NCBI GenBank assembly: GCA_024291935.2
Contig: CM044318.1
Location: forward strand, 83,338,001-83,402,000
Length of the DNA stretch: 64,000 bases
Origin: Okapia johnstoni
Lineage: Eukaryota; Chordata; Mammalia; Artiodactyla; Giraffidae
Direction: 5' to 3'
How positions within the stretch are numbered: position 1 is the first letter of the stretch; every line of letters starts with the position of its first letter. Under the pieces are notes generated by a model. The model saw only the letters and a list, made by a program, of their open reading frames with translations. It had not been told where the DNA came from and did not search any database. The translations under genes were made by a program, and so were the position numbers. Shown here piece after piece: positions 21,913-33,748 of the stretch.

Positions 21913-22130
21913 GCTACTGCTGTTACTGTTTAGTCGCTCTGTTGTCTGACTCTTTTGTGACCCCATGGACTGTAGCCCACCAGGCTCCTCTGTCCATGGG
22001 ATTTCTCAGGTAAGGACACTGGAGTGGGTTGCTATTTCCTTCTTCAGGGGATCTTCCTGACCCAGGGATCGAACCCATGTCTCCTTCTTGACAGGCAGAT
22101 TCTTTATCTCCGAACCATCTGGAAAGGCAG
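21913..22130 (-). mobile_element. Bov-tA SINE
   Basis: Antisense Bov-tA: TTTAGTCGCTCTGTTGTCTG, GACTGTAGCCCACCAGGCTC, GGGGATCTTCCTGACCCAGG, ending in the diverged head CCGAACCATCTGGAAAGGC. Confidence 0.9.
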
Positions 22131-24219
22131 GCAGGCAAATTTTTCAAAGCTTTTTCTTACTGGTGTTCATTGTTTGGCTATTTCCTAGGCTTAAAGGAAA
22201 CAACTTGAGAATCAGCTTTTTTATAAAAAATAAAACTGAAACATGAATTTGTAAATTCACCAAAGATTCACCGAAAAGATGAAAGACCATTACTAGAGAG
22301 TTCTGTTCCTCAGTGTCAAGTTTTAAGGAAATCTTAACTCATTTTTATGTGTGTTCCCATCATGGACCCCCTCCCACCAACATCGAATGTTTTGGAGTTT
22401 GATAAATGTTGGAAATGTTCACTGAGGCTTGGTGTTTCAGCAGTCAAAGTGAGGCTTCTCGACACTGATAGCCGAGACCGCAAACGCCCTCTCTTGGCCT
22501 CAGTTCAGCGTGTCCTCATCAATGGTGATTTGTCCCCTCGTGGCCCATCTCATGCTCCAGATCTCTCCCCATTTGAATGTGGCTCACCTTGCTCCATTTG
22601 ATCAGCAGGAGCAAATGTGAAATTATCCTTTTATGAGAATGTCCTGGGCTATGAGCATTGTGCCCTAAATTTCTAGTGGAAGATGAAATTCATTGATGAT
22701 TTATTTTGTTTGCTGAATCCGAACATGAAAATGAAGAGATTTGTTTTAATGGTATCTTCTGCCTCCTCTCTCCAGTGGAGTAAATATTGTCACATGAAAA
22801 TGCTGATGATACTTCTGAGTCCCTTAAAATAAGTGTTGTGATTCATTCACACCATGAAAATAGTAGAGTCAACATCTTCACCTTCAGGTTCATCAGCTAT
22901 TGGCTCTTTCCTTTTTGGTCCCTGGGTGTTAATGAGCATTTTCACTTCTGGAGCTTTCTCTGCTCCCAGCTCCATTGTGGACTAGGAATGAGGGTTCTGA
23001 TGTCAAGCTTTGGGTCTCAGCCCTGGGAATTCTGTGTTCGGGCTCTGCGGTTGTGGGCGAATTGTGTGAATTTGATTTGATATCTTAGACAATCTCTCAT
23101 AAGAAAATAAGCAGGTTAAAGCCACACCACAGTGAGGTCACCACCTCCTCCTCGTCATATATGTGGACTGAGACCCTCGTCATATATGTGGACTGAGACA
23201 GGTGCCCACAGCCCAGAGCATGTGGATTTACAAAGAATGTGTTCCTTTTGTACACAGGCATGTTTAGAGTTCTTTGTTGAATTCTTGGCTTTTATGATGG
23301 CCAAGCATACTTTGTTAGTCCTCAAAGGACATTTTAAAAACATCACTGTACTGAAAACAGCTTAAGGTGTGATGCATGCATATGGCAAGTGTTGAAATGT
23401 GGCTGATGTTTGCCATGAAATTTAAATAAGCTCCAATAAAGCACAGTATAATATCTTTATACCATGTAAAATGCAAAGATCTTCCATAGACTTCTTTATT
23501 CTTTATTTCTTGACAAGCATGCATAATCTCCACCTTTGAATACAGAAGAGAATCAATATTTTAAAAGAGTTATTCATCCATGGGTGTAGCCCACTTTAAA
23601 CAAACTCCTTATATGAGAGGGTGTCTTGGCAACAGGTAAACTGATAGCTTTCACTTTATTAAAGGCTCATTTTGATGAAGCCTGCCTTCAAATAACCACT
23701 GTCTCTTATGCACTTAGAGGGATTCAGGTTGTCAAAAATTTCTTAATATATGGCTTTGCAGGACTACACCTTTCGTCTCAAGTATCATCTACCATGCATT
23801 CTTGTTTATATACACATATGAATACATGTATACACTGGAAACTTCTTAAATTGCTTATGGTGGGATCTGTACCTGTTCCCAGGGTAGAATAGTGAGCAGA
23901 TTTGGGTTGTCAGAGCCAAACATCATTGTTCCTTGTTCACTAAAATTCCCCTTTACCCTCTCTTTACCAAAGTAAAAGATGACATTTACTCGGCAGAAAC
24001 CAGAGCTGAAACAATAGATAGAGTTGTCTTCCAAAGGACCATGTGTTTTGCTGGGTGCTTTACGTGTTTTCTCTTATTTCGTCTTTTCCACAATTTTATG
24101 AAGTACTAGCATGTGAAATGTAAATTGAAGGGCTAGTTGTGTAGCGCCTTGGAAGATTTTTCTTTTCGCCTACACCACTTTTCAGAGTTACAGTAAATTG
24201 GCGTTCACTAAGTTTCTTA
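22131..24219. other. Unique sequence without gene
   Basis: No convincing exon or transposon. The 84-codon frame at 22347-22601 (LDTDSRDRKRPLLASVQRV) and the 97-codon frame at 22787-23080 have no known family or clear splice sites. A 25-base tandem duplication is listed separately. Confidence 0.4.
23150..23199. repeat. Perfect 25-bp tandem duplication
   Basis: The unit beginning CCTCGTCATATATGTGGACT occurs twice without change, at 23150-23174 and 23175-23199. The absence of any mismatch suggests a recent event or an assembly or sequencing artefact. Confidence 0.9.
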
Positions 24220-24440
24220 GGGGCTTTCCCTATGGCTCAACGGTAAAGAACTCGCTTGCAACTCAGGGGATAGAAGAGACGTGGTTTCGATCCCTGAATC
24301 AGGAAGATCCCCTGGAAGAGGGCATGGCACCCACTCCGTTATTCTTGGTTGGGAAATTCCATGGACAGAGCAGCCTGGCGGGCTGCAGTCCATGAGTTCA
24401 CAGAGTCGGACATGACTGAAGCGACTTAGCACAGTACAGC
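24220..24440 (+). mobile_element. Bov-tA SINE
   Basis: GGGCTTTCCCTATGGCTCAA head, GGTTTCGATCCCTGAATCAG box B, BovA body with GGCGGGCTGCAGTCCATGAG, and the end GACATGACTGAAGCGACTTA. Confidence 0.9.
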
Positions 24441-24829
24441 AAGGTGTTCTTAACACGTCACAGGCCTTGTCCAGTTGAGTTTATTCCTATTTTTAAGATA
24501 ACCAACACTCTCCTCTCCGTAACATAAATAGATGAATTGGCTTATTAATATTTCATTTAAATATATACTAATTTATTCTGGATAAATGACAGGTCTTGGC
24601 ATATCAGGTTCTGTTCTCTGCAAAAGGGTGGTCAGTTTTGGGTGACATCTTTCCTTTATTAACTGTTACTACATTCTGGACCTTCCTGGGAAAATAGAAA
24701 ACACCACTCTCATTCTCTCATCTCCGTTGAGTTAACTCACTGTATGCCCGTTGGCTCAGAGTTCTAGAGATTTCATGAATTAGATCTTTAAGCTTCCTAA
24801 AGGCTTCATGAACATAGGTCATGGTTATC

Positions 24830-24905
24830 AGCACCATGTCAGATGAGGGGGGAAGCACAGAGAGGTCAACACATGTGACTGGCTAGGTCTGGAATCTTAC
24901 ATGAA
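24830..24905 (+). mobile_element. Possible MIR fragment
   Basis: CAGATGAGGGGGGAAGCACAG, followed by a weak match to the AGAGGTCA...GGCTAGG segment, resembles the MIR 3' half. It is diverged. Confidence 0.35.
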
Positions 24906-25204
24906 AAGATGAAATCTTACAATGAAATCTTACATGAAAATCTTACACAATCAAGAAGTTGTGGGTGATCAGGAATCTTCTCCAGAAATATCAGAGAACA
25001 ACATCCAGTGAGACAAAATGTAGATATTAGTATTTGTTTTTGACTTGTACCTGAATAACCAATAAACTTTATGTAGACTTGGAAGTACTGTCCCCTTTGC
25101 CCCAGGAAAACAGAACATCATTTGTTCTTGTACATGTTGAGAATATGGATGATTATCACATTTGGGGGTTCCCTTAGCAGACAAGTGACTTTATTACCTA
25201 ATTA

Positions 25205-25450
25205 TTAGTGGAAAGAACAGTTTGGAGCAGAGGGGCTGGAGTTTTTCTTAGAGTTACATAATGCGTAGTTTTGACTTTGGGGGTCATTCGGTCTGTGTTG
25301 TAAAAACTCATCTCTACTGGTGAAGCAGAAAGGTATATGCAGACAATAGGCAGACAAATAGGCGTGACTGAGTTCCAATAAAACTTTATTTATAAAACCA
25401 GGAAGCAGACCCGATCTAGTCCACAGGCTATAGTTTTCTGACCTCTGATA
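25205..25450 (+). mobile_element. hAT-Charlie-type DNA transposon relic
   Basis: GAGTTCCAATAAAACTTTAT at 25371, the preceding TGCAGACAATAGGCAGACAA segment and the closing CAGGCTATAGTTTTCTGACC match the widespread non-autonomous mammalian element whose ends read CAGGGGTCGGCAAACT in the opposite sense. I have not assigned the subfamily. Confidence 0.6.
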
Positions 25451-26105
25451 CATAGCATAAGTTGTTCTGAAGAATTTTGATGCCTTATTTAGGCCCACAT
25501 TTTAAAGATGAGTTAATAAAGCATTAGACTCATCACATGAGACAGTGTTTTTTTTCCTTTTTGCTTCTCTCATTTGCTAGATTCTAGGTAATACTGCTTC
25601 CTCTGAGATTTGTGCAGAATTAAATCATGGAGTCCTATCCTTGACAATAGCAATAGGATAGCAATAGGATGATGGAGCAGTTTATCTGTTAGCGTTTGAG
25701 TAACAGGCAATAATTGCATGCCTCAAGATTCACATTCTTGGGGAAAAAACAAAGACTAAACACACAAAACTGGGAATGGCAACATTTTTGTCTTTGTGTT
25801 CTACAAGGATTTTGCTTTGTCGTCTCCGAGAATACTGTAGTTATTGGAATGAAAATGCAGTAGTCTCTTCCATGGGAAAGCGTGTGTGTGTGTCTGGTGC
25901 CTTTGAACTTCCATACCCCTGGAGGGAACATTGTATAATTCAAGACAAGACAATGCTGGACAGATGCTATTGGATTTTCATCTATGGCTGATTTATCTAG
26001 GTGCTTCAAGAAACCAAATGGAATATGTTTGTTGTAGGCTTTTAGTATTGGAGCTACTATGGTGACTGCTATCATATATATTTTGTTTCAGTAGTTTCGA
26101 AACAG
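25451..26105. other. Unique sequence without gene
   Basis: No repeat is recognised. The minus-strand 128-codon frame at 25689-26075 and its plus-strand partner lack recognisable motifs. Confidence 0.4.
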
Positions 26106-26118
26106 TTGAGATAAGTAG

Positions 26119-26420
26119 CAGTCGTAGTTGTTCAGTCACTAAGTCGTGTCTGACTCTTTGCAACCCATGGACTATAGCATGCCAGGCTCCTCACTCCTCT
26201 GTCATCTCCCAGAGTTTGCTCAAATTCATGCCCACTGAGTTGCTGAGGCTACCTAACCATCTCATCCTCTGCCACTCCATTCTCCTTTCGCCGTCAATCT
26301 TTCCCAGCATCAGGGTCTTTTCCAATGAATTGGCTTTTTGCATAAGGTGGCCTTGGTATTGGAGCTTCAGCTTCACCATCAATCCTTCCAACAAATATTC
26401 AGGGTTGATTTCCTTTAGGA
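26119..26420 (-). mobile_element. BovB LINE 3'-end fragment
   Basis: Antisense BovB 3' end with GTTCAGTCACTAAGTCGTGT, CATCTCATCCTCTG, CCCAGCATCAGGGTC and AATATTCAGGGTTGATTTCC. A 13-base duplication lies at 26106-26118 (TTGAGATAAGTAG) and 26421-26433 (TTGAGATAAATAG), with one mismatch. Confidence 0.95.
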
Positions 26421-26433
26421 TTGAGATAAATAG

Positions 26434-27551
26434 TTAAGCTTCTATAATTGGTCTTTGTAACCATATGAAAAATGATTAAGTATTAGCGTCACATGAATTT
26501 TTTAATAAAAGTAAGGATTGATAATCAGTCAAATATCCTTACTAATGTTATCCTTAATTCTTTAGATTTGAATATTCTCAGGGAGCGGGGATTTCCTGTC
26601 CTCTGATCATTTTTTTAACAGGCCAAAAATGTGACATAGCTATCATTGAATTCAGTAACCTTCATTGTGTATTGTCACCTCACTTTAAGATTTGTCAGTA
26701 TTATATCATCTGTTAGTACTTTGTGATAATCTCTAAAGACATTCGGTAAACTTTTAAAATTTAATTTTGTATAGCAACTGTGTTTTGTGTAGAACTATGG
26801 TGCTCCTTTATTAATTAAAATTAGGTCATTGTGCATTGTACTGTAATTTAGCAAGTTGAAGGTAACATAATATCTGTTTGGCGACAGCCACGTGTTTTCC
26901 TAGCAGTAAGGATCTTAACCTGTGCACACGGCATATCTCTCAAGTGTGTTTAACTGAAGGAAACAACTTTGAATTTATTTTCTAACTGCATAACTCGCGG
27001 AAGCGCTGAAATTCCTGTGAATATCCAGAGGCAGTTCTTTGGTTTTATACTCTCCTTCAGCTGACAAAGAGTGGCAGCTTTGAGAACCAGTTTTCATTTT
27101 TATCCTATGGTTTCACTTGATGAATCAGAATGTTTAACACACAGAAGTCAGGAGAAGGTCGACTTTGCCTTTGGAATTGAAGAAGAAAAGCGCAAGCAAG
27201 TGTGTGTTGTGTGTGTCCCAGGGCCTGATCTGGGTGTTCGGAAAAGAAAAAATCTGAGGTCACTCTTTGTGGGAAAATCACATTCAAGAGTTTCTTGAAG
27301 GTTGAAGAAAAGAACAAGGATGGGTTGCAGCTCTGGGAACAGCAGAGGCTTGGGATGGCTTTGAGCCCATGGAGGCTTTGGTGACTGGGTGCTTTCCGTG
27401 ACTCGCCTGGACCTGAGGGGAGGGTGACTTGCATCCTCATTGTCAGAACTGAGAATCCAGCAGTTCATGTCATACATCACCAGAGAGAGAGGATGCTTAC
27501 AAGGAGTCTTCAACCCATCCTTCCCTTTCCCTTGGTTGGAGCTGCCTTTTA
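26434..27551. other. Unique AT-rich sequence
   Basis: No gene or repeat could be supported. The 216-codon minus-strand frame at 27148-27798 continues into the CHR SINE at 27564 and has low-complexity, non-homologous content. Confidence 0.4.
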
Positions 27552-27563
27552 AAATGATGGATT

Positions 27564-27819
27564 TGAGGGACTTCCCTGGTGATCCAGCGGTTAAGAATCC
27601 CCCTTCCAATGCAGGGGATCTGGGTTTGATCCCTTGTTGGGGAATTGGGATCCCACATGTCCTAGGGCAACTAAGCCCACCTGCCACAGCTAGAGAGCCC
27701 ACCCTGGGCTGTAGCAACAAAGAGCCCAAGTGCCGCAGTGAAAAATCCCTGCGTGTGGCAACTAAGACCCGATGCCGCCAAATAAATAATAAAAACATAG
27801 AAATAAGTGTTAAAAAATC
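27564..27819 (+). mobile_element. CHR-type tRNA-derived SINE, full length
   Basis: GGGACTTCCCTGGTGATCCA head, box B in GGGTTTGATCCCTTGTTGG, repeated GCAACTAAG motifs and an A-rich tail with AAATAAATAATAAAAA. A perfect 12-base duplication AAATGATGGATT at 27552-27563 and 27820-27831 bounds it. Confidence 0.95.
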
Positions 27820-28074
27820 AAATGATGGATTGGGAAAATAGAAAAGTAGTCAAGGTGCAAGAAGAGGATTCACACCAGGAAGCACTTCATCCAATAAGCT
27901 GTAAAATTAAATACATCCCACGACCACGGCAACTAAGTGTTAGGAGTAGGATTTACTGAAAGAACTTCAGAGAGACCTAGGGATCGTGATTGCAGTTAAA
28001 CCTGGATATGCCCCCTTCCGCTGTTCACGCTTGCACCTGAAGCCACCTTCAGTAGTGGTGTGGTTCCAGTCCAA

Positions 28075-28295
28075 GCTGTGTTTAGTCGCTCAGTCTTGCC
28101 GGACTCTCTGTGACCCCACAGACTGTAGCCCGCCAGGCTCCTCTGCTCCTGGGATTCTCCAGGCCCGAGAATACTGGAGTGGGTTGCCGTTTCCTCCTCC
28201 AGGGGATCGTCCCGACCCAGGAATCAAACCCAGGTCTCCTGTGTGTCCTGCATTGCAGGTGGATTCTTTCCGACTAAGGCCACCTGGGAAGCCTC
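28075..28295 (-). mobile_element. Bov-tA SINE
   Basis: Antisense Bov-tA: TTTAGTCGCTCAGTCTTGCC, GACTGTAGCCCGCCAGGCTC, GGGGATCGTCCCGACCCAGG, head CCACCTGGGAAGCC. The 288-codon plus-strand frame 27986-28852 runs through it and is not a gene. Confidence 0.9.
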
Positions 28296-29645
28296 CTGTG
28301 AGCAGTACACCCAAATACGCAGAGCCCCTTAACCCTCGAATTCAGCTGGGCTCCATTTCCTCTGACTTCTCCCCTTCACGTTCGTTCGCCCCAGCAGGAC
28401 CACGAGCCTTGCCGTGTCCTCTGTGCTGTGTTCCAAGGACGTGGAGACTTGGCTTAAGGAAATCCTCCGCTTGGCTTCTGTGCAGCTGGTATAAGTCATC
28501 ATTCCTGCTTTATAGTCACTCAGACACATTACGAGGCTCTGCCAGGGTTTTTTTTTTTCCCCAATCAGGGGTAAAAAAGAAAAGGGAGAAGATTTCTCTC
28601 TCAGTTCCTTGGTTCCCCCACAGTGAGAATGAAAATTTTTATGAAGCCTTAAATTTGGTGGTTATTGTCCCATTACCTATAGAAACGGCCGTAAAGGCTG
28701 CATTCCGCTCCCATCAACACGTGCTCTGGGCGCCCCTAACGTGGTCCCAGTGCTCATCCTGGGAAAAAGGGCCGCTCCTCCCCTCTGCAAACAACTCCCA
28801 CGCAAGCCTTGGAGCACCAAGGAGGTGGAGTGAGGCATTAGAGCCGCCATAAAGGGGGCCGCTCCTGGAGAATTTATTCTGAAGGGTGAGGGACTGAGCA
28901 CCATCAGATGCTCAAGTCAGAAGGGAACTTCCTAGGATTCCTGGAGAAGGTCTCCCAGGTTGAGCCCAGGATCCAGAAACGCCAATCCACCAGGAGCTAA
29001 GTCAGGCTGTTTCTCGGGCCCTCCTCCTCAGCTTTCTTGGCCTTGAATTCTCTGGTCTGGCCCACGTTGCCCCTCTAGATGTGATTGGCACAGGCTGTCA
29101 GACGTGGGTGCCCGGCGAAGCTCTGTGCCCGGCCCCTCCCTTGCAGGAGTCAGCTGCGGGTCCAGGTTGGGAGCAGGATGACCTCTGCTGGTCTCTCTCT
29201 TTTTGTTTCCCTTCCCAAAGGATTCCTCAGCACATGCGGTTGAAAGCACAAGGCAAATTCTCTCCCTCTGCTGCATTCTTGTAGGCAGGACGCCATTTCT
29301 TTCCAAGCGGGGAATAAAAGCTCAGAATATTCGTGGGGCTGGTTGCTAAATGTGACAAGGGCTTAATGACTTAATGCATTACAACCAGCGGCTCTTGGCA
29401 TCCTTTGCTGAGCTCCAGCTGGACTGTTCAGTCCTGCACACCCGTCGCAGGCAGCGTAGCCAGGGAACGCCAAGTGCAGGCACTGGGCAGATGGGGTTTG
29501 CCTGTCTCCTCTGTGAGAAAGGGCATTTCTCTTAATTGACTCACCGGGTTCATAGTCTCTGGTGCCAGGCTGATACTGTCAGACACCTCTGGGGGAGACA
29601 CGCTCCTGCTCAGGCGACCCCCAAAACTTATTTATTGACCTTTGC
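28296..29645. other. Unique sequence without gene
   Basis: Moderately GC-rich with several short open frames on both strands. No repeat, CpG cluster or splice-flanked exon stands out. Confidence 0.4.
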
Positions 29646-29653
29646 CAAGCCAG

Positions 29654-29837
29654 ACCCTGATGCTGGGAAAGATTGAAGGCAGAAGGGGATGATAGAGGGT
29701 GAGATGGTTGGATGGCATCACTGACTCAGTGGACATGAGTTTGAGCAAACTCCGGGAGATGGTGAAGGACAGGGAAGCCTGGTGTGCTGCAGTCCATGGG
29801 GTGGTAAAGAGTCGCACACGACTGAGCAACTGAACAA
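29654..29837 (+). mobile_element. BovB LINE 3'-end fragment, sense
   Basis: It begins in GACCCTGATGCTGGGAAAGA and passes through GAGATGGTTGGATGGCATCA and the end motif CGACTGAGCAACTGAACAA. An 8-base duplication CAAGCCAG at 29646-29653 and 29838-29845 bounds it. Confidence 0.9.
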
Positions 29838-30017
29838 CAAGCCAGCCTCTGCCTTTATGAGGGAGTGTGGATTGACCCTGTTTGTGAATTGGGGGTCTTA
29901 GATATGACCTGACCAGCATCAAGTGCTCCTTAGAAGCATCGTTGTCTGTGTGCTTTTTATTATTGGCAAATTTGTTTCTGACACATAACAGCTTTCAGTA
30001 CTGAATAGTTTTTTCCC

Positions 30018-30330
30018 AGATTTTTTTTTTTTTTAGAGCAGTTTTGGTTCATTACAATCAAGGGGAATACAGAGATTTCTCATTCACCCCCTGCCCTCTC
30101 ACATACAGAACCCTCTTCCCTCCCACTGTCAAAACCCCCACTGGAGGGGGCATTTGTTACAGCTGATGCACTTACCTGGCACACCATGATCGCCCAGAGT
30201 CCATACATCACCTCAGTAAGAGCTCCATGTTGTATGTTCCGTGGGTTTGGACACATGTGTAATGACACACATCCATCATGATAGGGTCCTACCGAATACT
30301 TTTACTGCCCTAAAGATCCTCTGTGCTTTT
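30018..30330 (-). mobile_element. L1M 3' end, antisense
   Basis: After a T-run come TTTAGAGCAGTTTTGGTTCA, CACCCCCTGCCCTC, GGGTTTGGACACATGTGTAA and TTACTGCCCTAAAGATCCTC. These are landmarks of the old L1 3' region in reverse, shared with the copy at 32768. Confidence 0.75.
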
Positions 30331-31229
30331 TATGATTGTCATATTTGCTTCTGACATTTAATAGCTTTTCTTAATGGGGTTTTGTACTGTGATTTTTATT
30401 TTTTTCTGGTTGAAATGATAGGTTAGATGATTGGTCAAATAAGAAAAATTCAGGCGCCATCATTTTTGTAAAAAGAAATTCAGAAATAATACATGTAGTT
30501 GATAAAAAGGAAGATGGCATCTCAGGGGGCCCACCTGTAGCCATCCCCCAAGTAAGGCCAGGAACCCTAATGGGGATGTGCCCCCTGTTCAGGCTGTTCT
30601 TATGAACATTCGCCCTTTCCTGACTCCGAAACTTCGCCTTTTTTATGTGGACGTGAATCTTGCAGGTCATTTCCTGTCCTTGTTACCAAGTCTGCTGTGT
30701 ATTCCAAAGCACTGTAGCTGTGGGGTGATTCTAAAGTTTGAAAATAGCATCATTTAAAAAGACTTATGTTTTCCAGTATGTGTGTGTGTATATATATATA
30801 TTATAGTGTACGTACTAATTATCTATTTACATGTATACAAAAGCTTTTCTACTATGCTTGATAAAGTCTTGAGAAAGAACATAAAAAAAAAAAGAGGCAG
30901 AGAAATTGGAAAACATAAACTAAATGAAATGGGAGCCCTGAATATGAAACAGAAAATGTGAAACAAATTAGATATTAAAGTAAAAGATCACATATAGTCC
31001 AGCTGTTTTTAAACATGGCTGCTCATTTGAAACACATCTGAAATACCAACTAAAAATCTTAATTTCTCTTCTTAAAACAAATAATTGTAATATACAGTGG
31101 CGCTATATGTAATTTTGTTCTGTATTTTCCAAGCTTCCTATAAATTTGTTAGCATTTTTTCACAATTTAAAAAATAAGAAAGAAAAAGTAAAGAGATTTG
31201 AACCTGCAAACCATATTAAATTTACTTTT
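30331..31229. other. Unique AT-rich sequence with a TG/TA microsatellite
   Basis: No gene. A (TG)n(TA)n tract lies at about 30777-30803. The rest is AT-rich sequence with no recognised repeat. Confidence 0.4.
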
Positions 31230-31430
31230 AAAAAAGACCTATTTTCTTAGGCTGCACTGGGTCTTCGTTGGGGCACCTGGGGATCTTTGTTGTGGCATTC
31301 GGGATCTTTAGCTGTGGCATGTGAGCTCCTGGTTGCTTCATGTGGAATCTAGTTCCCTGCTTGAGGATCAAACCCAGGCCCTCTGCGTTGGGAGCACAGA
31401 GTCTTAACCACTGGACCACCAGGCAAATCC
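31230..31430 (-). mobile_element. CHR-type SINE
   Basis: Antisense CHR: GGCTGCACTGGGTCTTCGTT, repeated TGTGGCAT motifs, GGATCAAACCCAGGCCCTC box-B region and CCACTGGACCACCAGGC head. Confidence 0.85.
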
Positions 31431-32767
31431 ATAAGTTACTTGCGAGAATATTTTTCCTTGAAGGAGTCATCTATTTGGAGAATAAGCACATATTGCAAAA
31501 TTGTTCAAAACTGGTTTTATCCTGGTGATTTGTAAAGCTCTATTTTACCTGTTTTATATTTTTAAAAATCCTCACCTCTTGTGCGTGGCTCATTTTGTGT
31601 GTGTGCGTTTTCTCAAGGACTCGTAAGATAACATCCTAATAGAAGAAGGATTATTTAACTCCAGCCCACCGATTTCTCAGTTGTCTACTTCCTGACCTCC
31701 AAAAATGTATCTGCTTAAGATTGAGTGTGAGATTATTTCAAGAACTCTTTTGTTCTTTGCACCCATAAGAAATGTTTTCTGAAGCAAACGTACACATGGC
31801 CACTATGTGACAACATTGGCTGTATTTCAGGAAAAGTGAGACTTTATTTTTATAAGTTATTTTGTACACAGGTGTGCTTGAAGGAATATGTGAGCCTGTC
31901 ATATAATCCATACAGAATTTGAAAATGGATTTCCAGAAAAAGGTGAAAAGGCTTTAATGTTATAAGCCAGGCACTTGCTGGCTGTTGAGGACTGGGCTTC
32001 TTCCTTCCAGAGGCCTTACTTCATTTTCTGTTTGTGCTTTCAGATTCCCCCAGGTAAGGTAAGCCTTTCCCTGTGGGCCTACCTTGTTGCCCAGTAATTC
32101 AGAAGCTCTCGTTCTGTTTATGCGTGTTTGCCGTATTTGTGTGGACTTTTTTCTCTCAATGAAGGATGACTTTAAATTTTTTTTTTTTTTCTATTATGTG
32201 CCCTCTGTGATGGAGGCTTCTCTGTGAAGGACCTTGAGAGTCCTTGCTGGTTAGGTGACTTTTTTGTCAGTACTTTAATTCCCCACACCCCACTCTGTGC
32301 ACCAAAGGATGGAGACAATGTATCACATTTACTTTGAGGCTGATTTCCCATACCTGACTTTCATGACGATTTCCTGCTTCTGAAGTTTAACTTTGGAGAA
32401 GTGTTTTTGCTTGGGGAAGAAGTCCCAAACTCCTTATTATTTTTTTTTTTCATTTTTAGCAATAAGTAGTGTTTTCTTGGTAATGAGTGGAAAATACAAT
32501 GAAAGGATGTACAAAGTCAAATCTAATCTCTTCTCTCCCAGGTCCCCCTTCCCATCCTCCGCTGTCACTCGAAATGTTGGCAGCCCAGTGTGTATCTTTA
32601 CACAGTTTTCTTCTTGTTCATAAGTACCTAGGCAGTTTTTAAATATACGTACATATTTTCTTTACACATGTAAGCTCAGTTTATTATTGGGAGGAGTATG
32701 GGGGGATGTTTTCTTTGTTTATGTGTGTTTTTAAAAAGTAGAGTTATCATCTTTGTACCCTTCATTG
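31431..32767. other. Unique sequence with a possible microexon
   Basis: No repeat is recognised. A strong acceptor-donor pair at 32044-32058 is listed separately. The 76-codon frame at 32393-32623 shows no known family. Confidence 0.4.
32044..32058 (+). other. Possible 15-nt (or 10-nt) microexon
   Basis: A pyrimidine-rich tract ends in TGTGCTTTCAG at 32043, and two overlapping donors follow within 15 bases: CAG|GTAAGG after 32053 and AAG|GTAAGC after 32058. The longer form, ATTCCCCCAGGTAAG, is exactly five codons (I-P-P-G-K in one frame). Both splice sites are close to consensus. Because no gene is identified around it, this may be a chance pair. Confidence 0.25.
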
Positions 32768-33073
32768 ATTTTTTACGAACAGTTTTAGGTTCACATTAAC
32801 ACTGAGGGAAAAGTACGAGGTTTCCAGAATACTCCCTGGTCTTACACATGCGCAGTACCTCCACTATGAACATACCCACATATTTTTTCATTCTGTGGGT
32901 TTGGACAAATGTGTAATGACATGTATGCACCATTGTAGCATCATATAGAATTATTTCGCTGCCCTGAAAGTCTTGTGTGTCTTGACTATTCATCCCTGCC
33001 TGAGATTTGAACCCCTGACAACTACCAATCTTTTTACTGGCCCCATAATTTTGCCTTTTCCAGAGGGTCAGAT

Positions 33074-33271
33074 GAAAGTGAAAGTCGCTCGGTTGTGTCT
33101 GACTCTTTGTGACCCCATGGACTACACAGGCCATGGAATTCCCAAGGCCAGAATACTGGAGTGGGTAGCCTTTCCCTTCTCCAGGGGATCTTTCTGACCC
33201 AGGGATCGAACCCAGGTCTCCCACATTGCAGGTGGATTCCTTACCAGCTGAGCCACCAAGGACGCATGAGA
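33074..33271 (-). mobile_element. Bov-tA SINE inserted in L1M
   Basis: Antisense Bov-tA with a GAAAGTGAAAGTCGCTCGG end and GAGCCACCAAGGA head. The target-site duplication GTCAGAT lies at 33067-33073 and 33272-33278, followed directly by resumed L1 sequence (AGTTGGAACCATA). Confidence 0.95.
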
Positions 33272-33533
33272 GTCAGATAGTTGGAACCATAATTATGAAG
33301 CTTCTTTCACTTAGTGATATGCATTCAAGTTTCCTTGATGTCTTTTCATGGTGTGATAGCTCTTTTTCCCCCCCCCAAACTGCTGAATTACATTCTATTG
33401 TCTGAAGACACCACCGTTTTCTAAAGCATTCACCTGCTGAATAGTATCTTGGTTGCTTCAGTATTTTGGCCTTTGTGAGTGAAGCTCTTATCAACATCTG
33501 TGTGCAGGTTTTATGTGGACCTCAGTTTTCAAC

Positions 33534-33748
33534 CATGTGTGTGCTTAGTCGTCCAACTCATTGTGGCCCCATGGACTGTAGCCTGCTGGGTTCCTCTGCC
33601 CGTGGAATTTTCCAGGCAAGAATACTGGAGTGGGGTGCCATTTCCTACTCCAGGGAGATCTTTCTGACCCAGGGAGCAAACCCACGTCTCTTGCATCTCC
33701 AGCATTGGCAGGCAGATTCTTTACCACTAGCACCACCTGGGAAGCCAG
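33534..33748 (-). mobile_element. Bov-tA SINE inserted in L1M
   Basis: Antisense Bov-tA with GTGTGTGCTTAGTCG end and CACCACCTGGGAAGCC head. The 9-base target-site duplication GTTTTCAAC lies at 33525-33533 and 33749-33757, after which L1 resumes with TTCTTTGGGTAAATACC. Confidence 0.95.

Noticed and set aside
27148..27798. 216-codon minus-strand open frame
   Set aside because: Its N-terminal third is antisense CHR SINE, and the rest matches nothing I recognise.
27986..28852. 288-codon plus-strand open frame
   Set aside because: It runs through the antisense Bov-tA at 28075-28295 and has no recognisable domain.
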